Assembly: GCA_035532295.1 (NCBI GenBank)
Contig: DATKRH010000247.1
Coordinates: forward strand, 1-64,000
Length of the DNA stretch: 64,000 nt
Reading direction: 5' to 3'
DNA from: DASUBV01 sp035532295
Lineage (GTDB): Bacteria > Actinomycetota > Actinomycetes > Streptosporangiales > Streptosporangiaceae
Shown here: positions 60,214 to 64,000 of the stretch, piece by piece
Layout: every line of letters starts with the position of its first letter
How positions within the stretch are numbered: the stretch's first letter is position 1
Translations under genes and position numbers: made by a program
The notes under the pieces: model-generated
What the model saw: only the letters and a program-made list of their open reading frames with translations
Database searches by the model: none
Told to the model about the DNA's origin: nothing

Positions 60214-61647
60214 ATGCCCAGAACCGCGGCAGCCGTATCCCGCAGGCACGACGACGAGGCGACCATCACCCAGCTGGACGAGCTGATTCAGCACGGCCGC
60301 GGCCAGGGTCACCTGTCCCTGCCTGATCTTCGCGCTGCATTTGAGCAGGCGCGGATGTCCCCCACCGAGGCCCGTTCGATCCTCCGAGAGCTGACCGAGG
60401 CCGGCGTCCAGCTCGGCAACGAGCCTACCGACGCGGCGACCGCTAACGGCGGCGCAGCTCATGACAGCGCAGCTCATGACAGCGCAGCCAACGGCAGCGC
60501 CAGCAACGGCAGCTCGGCGAACGGCCGGGCGGCCGGGCGCAGTGCAGCGAACGGCAGCGCGGCCAGCGGCAGCGCGGCCAGCGGCAGCGCGGCCAGCGGC
60601 AGCGCGGCCAGCCGCAGCGCTGCCAGCCGCAGCGCGGCCAGCCGCAGCGCTGCCAGCGGCACGGCGCGAGGCGTGGTCACCGAGGCGCCCGACACCCTCG
60701 GCGTTGCCTCTGAGTCTGACCTCGACGACCAGACCTCGGTCATGGGCGACTCCGTGCACACCTACCTCAAGTCCATCGGGCGCCGGAGCCTGCTCACCGC
60801 CGAGGAGGAGGTCGAGCTCGCCAAGCGCATCGAGGCCGGCCTGTTCGCCGAGCACAAGCTCGCGACCGAGAGCGGCCTGTCCAAGCGTTACCGCGTCGAC
60901 CTCGAGCTCGTGGCCGAGGACGGCCGCCGGGCCAAGGCGCACATGCTCGAGGCCAACCTGCGCCTGGTCGTCTCCGTCGCCAAGAAGTACAGCGACCGCG
61001 GCCTGTCCCTGCTGGACGTCGTGCAGGAGGGCAACCTCGGCCTGATCCGGGCCGTCGAGAAGTTCGACTACACCAAGGGCTACAAGTTCTCGACCTACGC
61101 CATGTGGTGGATCCGGCAGGCCATCCAGCGTGGCTTCGCCGACTCCGCGCGGACCATCCGGCTACCCGTGCACGTGCTGGAGATGCTCAGCAAGCTGAGC
61201 CGGGTCGAGCGCGACATGCACCAGAAGCTCGGCCGCGAGCCAACGCCCGAGGAGCTGGCCGTCGAGCTGGACCGGACCCCGGACCAGATTGAGGAGCTGC
61301 TGCGCACCAGCAGGCAGCCGATCAGCCTGGACTCCACGATCGGCGAGGACGGCGAGACCAGCATCGGCGACCTCATCGAAGACGTAGACGCGCCCGAGGC
61401 GTCCGAGCTCGTCGACCGGCAGCTCATGGCCGACCAGCTGCGACACGCGCTGGACGCGCTGACGCCCCGGGAGGCCACCATCATGTCGATGCGATTCGGC
61501 CTCTACGACGGCAACCCGCACACCCTCGACGAGATCGGCAAGGCCCTCGGCCTGACCCGCGAGCGGATCAGGCAGCTGGAGAAGCAGTCGCTCTCCAAGC
61601 TGCGGCACCCCAGCCGCGCCCAGCCCCTGCTGGACTACGCGAGCTAG
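60214..61647 (+). CDS. RpoD/SigA-type RNA polymerase sigma factor with Ser-Ala-Gly repeats
   Basis: From the ATG at 60214 the protein is 477 aa. A region-1.1-like N terminus (ITQLDELIQHGRGQGHLSL) is followed by a low-complexity linker (about 75-150), region 1.2 (DSVHTYLKSIGRRSLLTAEEE), region 2 (LLDVVQEGNLGLIRAVEKFD, YKFSTYAMWWIRQAIQRG), region 3 (IRLPVHVLEMLSKL) and region 4.2 (TLDEIGKALGLTRERIRQLE). Region order and the C-terminal LRHPSRAQPLLDYAS fit a principal (HrdB) or close group 2 sigma factor. A strong terminator follows. Confidence 0.88.
   Translation: MPRTAAAVSRRHDDEATITQLDELIQHGRGQGHLSLPDLRAAFEQARMSPTEARSILRELTEAGVQLGNEPTDAATANGGAAHDSAAHDSAANGSASNGSSANGRAAGRSAANGSAASGSAASGSAASGSAASRSAASRSAASRSAASGTARGVVTEAPDTLGVASESDLDDQTSVMGDSVHTYLKSIGRRSLLTAEEEVELAKRIEAGLFAEHKLATESGLSKRYRVDLELVAEDGRRAKAHMLEANLRLVVSVAKKYSDRGLSLLDVVQEGNLGLIRAVEKFDYTKGYKFSTYAMWWIRQAIQRGFADSARTIRLPVHVLEMLSKLSRVERDMHQKLGREPTPEELAVELDRTPDQIEELLRTSRQPISLDSTIGEDGETSIGDLIEDVDAPEASELVDRQLMADQLRHALDALTPREATIMSMRFGLYDGNPHTLDEIGKALGLTRERIRQLEKQSLSKLRHPSRAQPLLDYAS
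60541..60660 (+). repeat. 15-base in-frame tandem repeat inside the sigma factor gene
   Basis: Units of the type AGCGGCAGCGCGGCC repeat about eight times and encode (S/N)G/R-SAA repeats (SGSAA, then SRSAA). The block sits in the linker between regions 1.1 and 1.2, where HrdB proteins often carry Lys/Ala-rich sequence. Copy number is likely to vary between strains. Confidence 0.8.
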
Positions 61648-61682
61648 CACCCCGCTACACCCCGCTACACCCCGCTACACCC
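61648..61682. repeat. 10-base tandem repeat after the sigma factor gene
   Basis: ACCCCGCTAC-type units are repeated three times, with a fourth partial unit, directly after the stop and before the terminator hairpin. No function is evident. Confidence 0.75.
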
Positions 61683-61690
61683 CTCGGCCC

Positions 61691-61727
61691 GCGAGCCGGG
61701 CCCGACCTCCCGCCGGGCCCGGCTCGC
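61691..61727. terminator. transcription terminator of the sigma factor gene
   Basis: GCGAGCCGGGCCCG (61691-61704) and CGGGCCCGGCTCGC (61714-61727) form a perfect 14-bp stem with a 9-base loop, 43 bases after the stop codon. There is no long T-tract, as is usual in this GC range. Confidence 0.7.
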
Positions 61728-61774
61728 CGCATTTCCGGCCGGCCCACTGTCGGTGCCCTCAATGCTACCTCTAG

Positions 61775-61794
61775 GCAAATGTTGCTTCATGCAA
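61775..61794. promoter_or_regulatory. candidate MarR operator
   Basis: Two overlapping inverted repeats, GCAA-atg-TTGC (61775-61785) and TTGC-ttcat-GCAA (61782-61794), lie 12-31 bases before the MarR start in an AT-rich patch. Autoregulation by the MarR product is inferred. Confidence 0.5.
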
Positions 61795-61805
61795 TACTTC
61801 TGCCC

Positions 61806-62300
61806 ATGAAGACAGCAGACCGGTCCCGGGTGCCGGACGGACCCACCCACGAGGAGATACAGGCGTTCCAGACTGCGGCGCGGGACCTGATCGGGGTCGC
61901 GCTGCACAGTCTGGAAGTCCTGGACGGCGAGGTGTCGCTGCCGCAGTTTCGGCTGCTGGTGACCCTGAACGACCTTGGCCGCTGCCCTTCCTCGAAGGTC
62001 GCGCACGCGCTGGGCCTGGGCGCCTCCTCGGTGACGCGGCTCGCGGATCGGCTAGCGGGCTCGGGCCACCTGGCGCGCGGAGGCGACGAGCACCACCGCG
62101 GCGTGGTCACCCTGGAACTGACCGAGCGCGGGCACCGACTGGTGGACCAGGTCCTGACCTGGCGGCACCAGGAGCTGGCCCGGGTCCTGGCCATGCTGGA
62201 ACCCGTGCAGCGTGCGGCCACCGCCGTCGGCCTGCAGGCATTCCACGCCGCGGTCGGCGACCACTATGCCGCCGAGCTGCACGGGCCGGTGCTGCTGTGA
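61806..62300 (+). CDS. MarR family transcriptional regulator
   Basis: The 164-residue protein has the winged-helix core LPQFRLLVTLNDLGRCPSSK then LGLGASSVTRLADRLAGSGH (recognition helix) and VTLELTERGHRLVDQV (wing and linker), the standard MarR layout with dimerisation helices at both ends. It overlaps the ClC gene as GTGA, so it probably controls that gene and itself. Confidence 0.88.
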   Translation: MKTADRSRVPDGPTHEEIQAFQTAARDLIGVALHSLEVLDGEVSLPQFRLLVTLNDLGRCPSSKVAHALGLGASSVTRLADRLAGSGHLARGGDEHHRGVVTLELTERGHRLVDQVLTWRHQELARVLAMLEPVQRAATAVGLQAFHAAVGDHYAAELHGPVLL

Positions 62301-64000
62301 GCGCCCAGGCGCGCGGCGCCGCGCGCCTGGGCGACTTCACGGCCCGCCCGCGGATGCTGATGATCACCGGGCTGGCGCTGGCGGTCGGCGGCGCGGGCGC
62401 GGTGGCGGCATTCGTGCTGCTGCGCCTGATCGGGCTGGTCACCAACCTGGTGTTCTACCAGCGCTGGAACGCATCCCTGGTCGCCCCGGGCCTGGTGCAC
62501 CACCCGTGGTGGCTGGTCCTATTCGCACCCGTACTCGGCGGACTGGCGGTCGGCCTGATGGCCCGCTACGGGTCGGAGAAGATACGCGGCCACGGCATGC
62601 CCGAGGCCATCGAGGCGATCTTGACCGGCGGCAGCCGCGTCGACCCCAAGGTCGCCGTCCTCAAGCCGGTCTCGGCGGCGATCAGCATCGGCACCGGCGG
62701 GCCGTTCGGCGCCGAGGGCCCCATCATCATGACCGGGGGCGCGATCGGCTCGATCCTGGCTCAACTGCTGCACCTGACCGCCGACGAGCGCAAGGCTCTG
62801 CTGGTGTCGGGTGCGGCGGCCGGCATGGCCGCCACCTTCAACTCCCCCCTGGCCGCGCTGCTGCTCGCGGTCGAACTGCTCCTGTTCGAGTGGCGCCCGC
62901 GCAGCTTCGTGCCCGTGGCCGCTTCGGTCGCGGTGGCCACAGTGTGCCGGGGCTTTCTGCTGGGCACCGCCCCCGTCTTTCCCGTCACCACCACCGGCCT
63001 GCACCTGACCGCACCCGTCGACGTCCTGTCCGTGGTGTGCGGGCTGACCGGCGGCGCGCTGGCGGTGGGCGCGACCTGGCTTGTCTACCGCGCCGAGGAC
63101 ACCTTCGCAAGACTCCCCGTCCACTGGATGTGGTGGCCCGCCATCGGCGGCGCGATCATCGGCATCGGCGGCCTGATCGAACCCCGCGCGCTGGGCGTGG
63201 GCTACGACGTCATCGACCAGCTCCTGACCGGTCGCGCCACCCTGTCCCTGATCATCGGGATCCTGGTCGTCAAGACCCTGATCTGGTCCCTGTCGCTGGG
63301 GTCAGGCACCTCGGGCGGCGTCCTGGCCCCCGTGTTCATGATCGGCGGGGCGCTCGGCGCCTGGGAGGGCATGCTCTTCCCCCAGGTCATCCCCGGCTTC
63401 TGGGCCATGTGCGGACTGGCCGCCGTCGTCGGCGGCGTCATGCGCTCCCCGCTGACCGGCGTGGTCTTCACCCTGGAGCTCACCCACGCCTGGGGCACCC
63501 TGCTGCCCCTGCTGATCTCCTCCACCGCCGCCTACGCCCTGTCCGCCCTGGTCCTCAAACGCTCCGTCCTGACCGAGAAGATCGCCCGCCGCGGCCTGCA
63601 CCTGACCCGCGAATACTCAACCGATCCCCTGGAAACCTTCTTCGCCCGCGAGGTCATGCACCCTAGCCCTCACACGCTCCAAGGCGGCACACGGCTCGAC
63701 CAGCATCTGACCGACACCCTCGCCGGCCCGCCGGGCGCGCCCCGCCTGATCCCGGTCACCACCGCCGACGGCACCGTGCACGGCATCACCACCCGCCGCC
63801 TCCTGCGCGACCAAACCGCCCGAGCCACCGCGACCGGCACCGCGACCGGCACCGCGACCGGCACCGTCGCCGACGCCACGCAGCCCTGCCGCCTGACCGT
63901 GCACACCGACCACACCCTGCGCCAGATCGCCTACCTGTTCGCCGAGACATCCCTGACCAGCGCACCGGTCATCGACCCCGCAACCGGACGCCTGGCCGGC
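62297..64000 (+). CDS. ClC-type chloride channel with C-terminal CBS region (runs off the window)
   Basis: The frame from GTG 62297 stays open to the last base (568 codons). ClC selectivity segments are seen: GHGMPEAIEA (GSGIP position), GTGGPFGAEGPI (GREGP position with the gating Glu), FNSPLAALLLAVE, and SGGVLAPVFMIGG (GIFAP position). After the membrane domain come CBS-like sequences (FFAREVMHPSP and LRQIAYLFAETSLTSAPVI) with an ATATGTATGTATGT repeat (9-12-base tandem) between. The residue after AVE, which in E. coli ClC is the proton Glu203, is Leu, suggesting a channel and not a H+/Cl- exchanger. A 32-base palindrome covers codons 2-13. Confidence 0.88.
   Translation, partial: MSAQARGAARLGDFTARPRMLMITGLALAVGGAGAVAAFVLLRLIGLVTNLVFYQRWNASLVAPGLVHHPWWLVLFAPVLGGLAVGLMARYGSEKIRGHGMPEAIEAILTGGSRVDPKVAVLKPVSAAISIGTGGPFGAEGPIIMTGGAIGSILAQLLHLTADERKALLVSGAAAGMAATFNSPLAALLLAVELLLFEWRPRSFVPVAASVAVATVCRGFLLGTAPVFPVTTTGLHLTAPVDVLSVVCGLTGGALAVGATWLVYRAEDTFARLPVHWMWWPAIGGAIIGIGGLIEPRALGVGYDVIDQLLTGRATLSLIIGILVVKTLIWSLSLGSGTSGGVLAPVFMIGGALGAWEGMLFPQVIPGFWAMCGLAAVVGGVMRSPLTGVVFTLELTHAWGTLLPLLISSTAAYALSALVLKRSVLTEKIARRGLHLTREYSTDPLETFFAREVMHPSPHTLQGGTRLDQHLTDTLAGPPGAPRLIPVTTADGTVHGITTRRLLRDQTARATATGTATGTATGTVADATQPCRLTVHTDHTLRQIAYLFAETSLTSAPVIDPATGRLAG
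62302..62333. repeat. 32-base perfect palindrome at the start of the ClC gene
   Basis: CGCCCAGGCGCGCGGC at 62302-62317 is followed at once by its exact reverse complement at 62318-62333, with no spacer. It begins 5 bases after the first base of the GTG start and would fold into a very stable mRNA hairpin at the start site. Confidence 0.9.

Noticed and set aside
1..64000. tRNA, rRNA, CRISPR arrays or prophage genes
   Set aside because: No cloverleaf-like tRNA with a CCA-side TTC loop, no rRNA stretch, no regularly spaced direct repeats of CRISPR length, and no phage structural gene was seen by eye. A covariance search would be needed for a firm negative.

Overview
The window is high-GC DNA from an actinomycete (phylum Actinomycetota). 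Markers are a mycothiol-dependent maleylpyruvate-isomerase-type enzyme, glucosyl-3-phosphoglycerate synthase, a menaquinone (men) locus, DUF397 / Scr1-type HTH regulator pairs, a DUF3040 protein, many GTG starts and many 4-base ATGA/GTGA overlaps. Genus cannot be fixed from this sequence. I see no tRNA, rRNA or CRISPR array.

Layout. 1-4.8 kb: a CDS tail, an N,N-dimethylformamidase-like large subunit beside an ABC-ATPase fragment, GpgS and a small ABM-fold monooxygenase. 4.9-21.4 kb: the most unusual region, a tightly coupled 12-gene minus-strand operon (21356 down to 6278) facing a convergent ATP-grasp gene. In transcription order it encodes a PflA/AmmeMemo-like radical SAM enzyme, a SPASM radical SAM enzyme, a HemN/HemW-like radical SAM enzyme, an alpha/beta hydrolase, a class I methyltransferase, a membrane fusion of an HgcA-like corrinoid domain with an HgcB-like 2[4Fe-4S] ferredoxin, a GNAT-like protein, an M20 metallopeptidase, a ThiF/E1-like domain fused to a serine-less alpha/beta hydrolase, an 87-residue small protein, an MFS exporter and an ATP-grasp/acyltransferase fusion. 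The gene content reads as a biosynthetic pathway (ATP-grasp and E1 acyl activation, radical SAM chemistry, corrinoid-dependent methyl transfer, proteolytic or deacylating release, export). The natural function of such HgcAB-like fusions in actinomycetes is, as far as I know, not established.

21.7-36.6 kb: housekeeping and accessory genes (LOG phosphoribohydrolase, PaaI thioesterase, S33 peptidase, NUDIX, methyltransferase, DHA2 MFS pump, LLM oxidoreductase, CYTH/CHAD-ParA pair, epoxide-hydrolase-like enzyme). 36.6-45.5 kb: a scrambled mobile-element island between two DUF397 genes. It contains a 3'-truncated group II intron apparently lodged in an IS4-type transposase, a complete IS110-family element with a conserved non-coding left end (candidate bridge RNA), an MFS gene of lower GC, and a broken, partly inverted second IS110 copy.

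45.8-64 kb: a fluoride-export trio (crcB-DUF190-crcB), menF, an oligopeptide ABC transporter (substrate-binding protein, two ATPases, two permeases), menD-menC-menB on the minus strand with menE divergent, an RpoD-type sigma factor carrying Ser/Ala/Gly repeats, and a MarR regulator coupled to a ClC chloride channel gene that runs off the end of the window.
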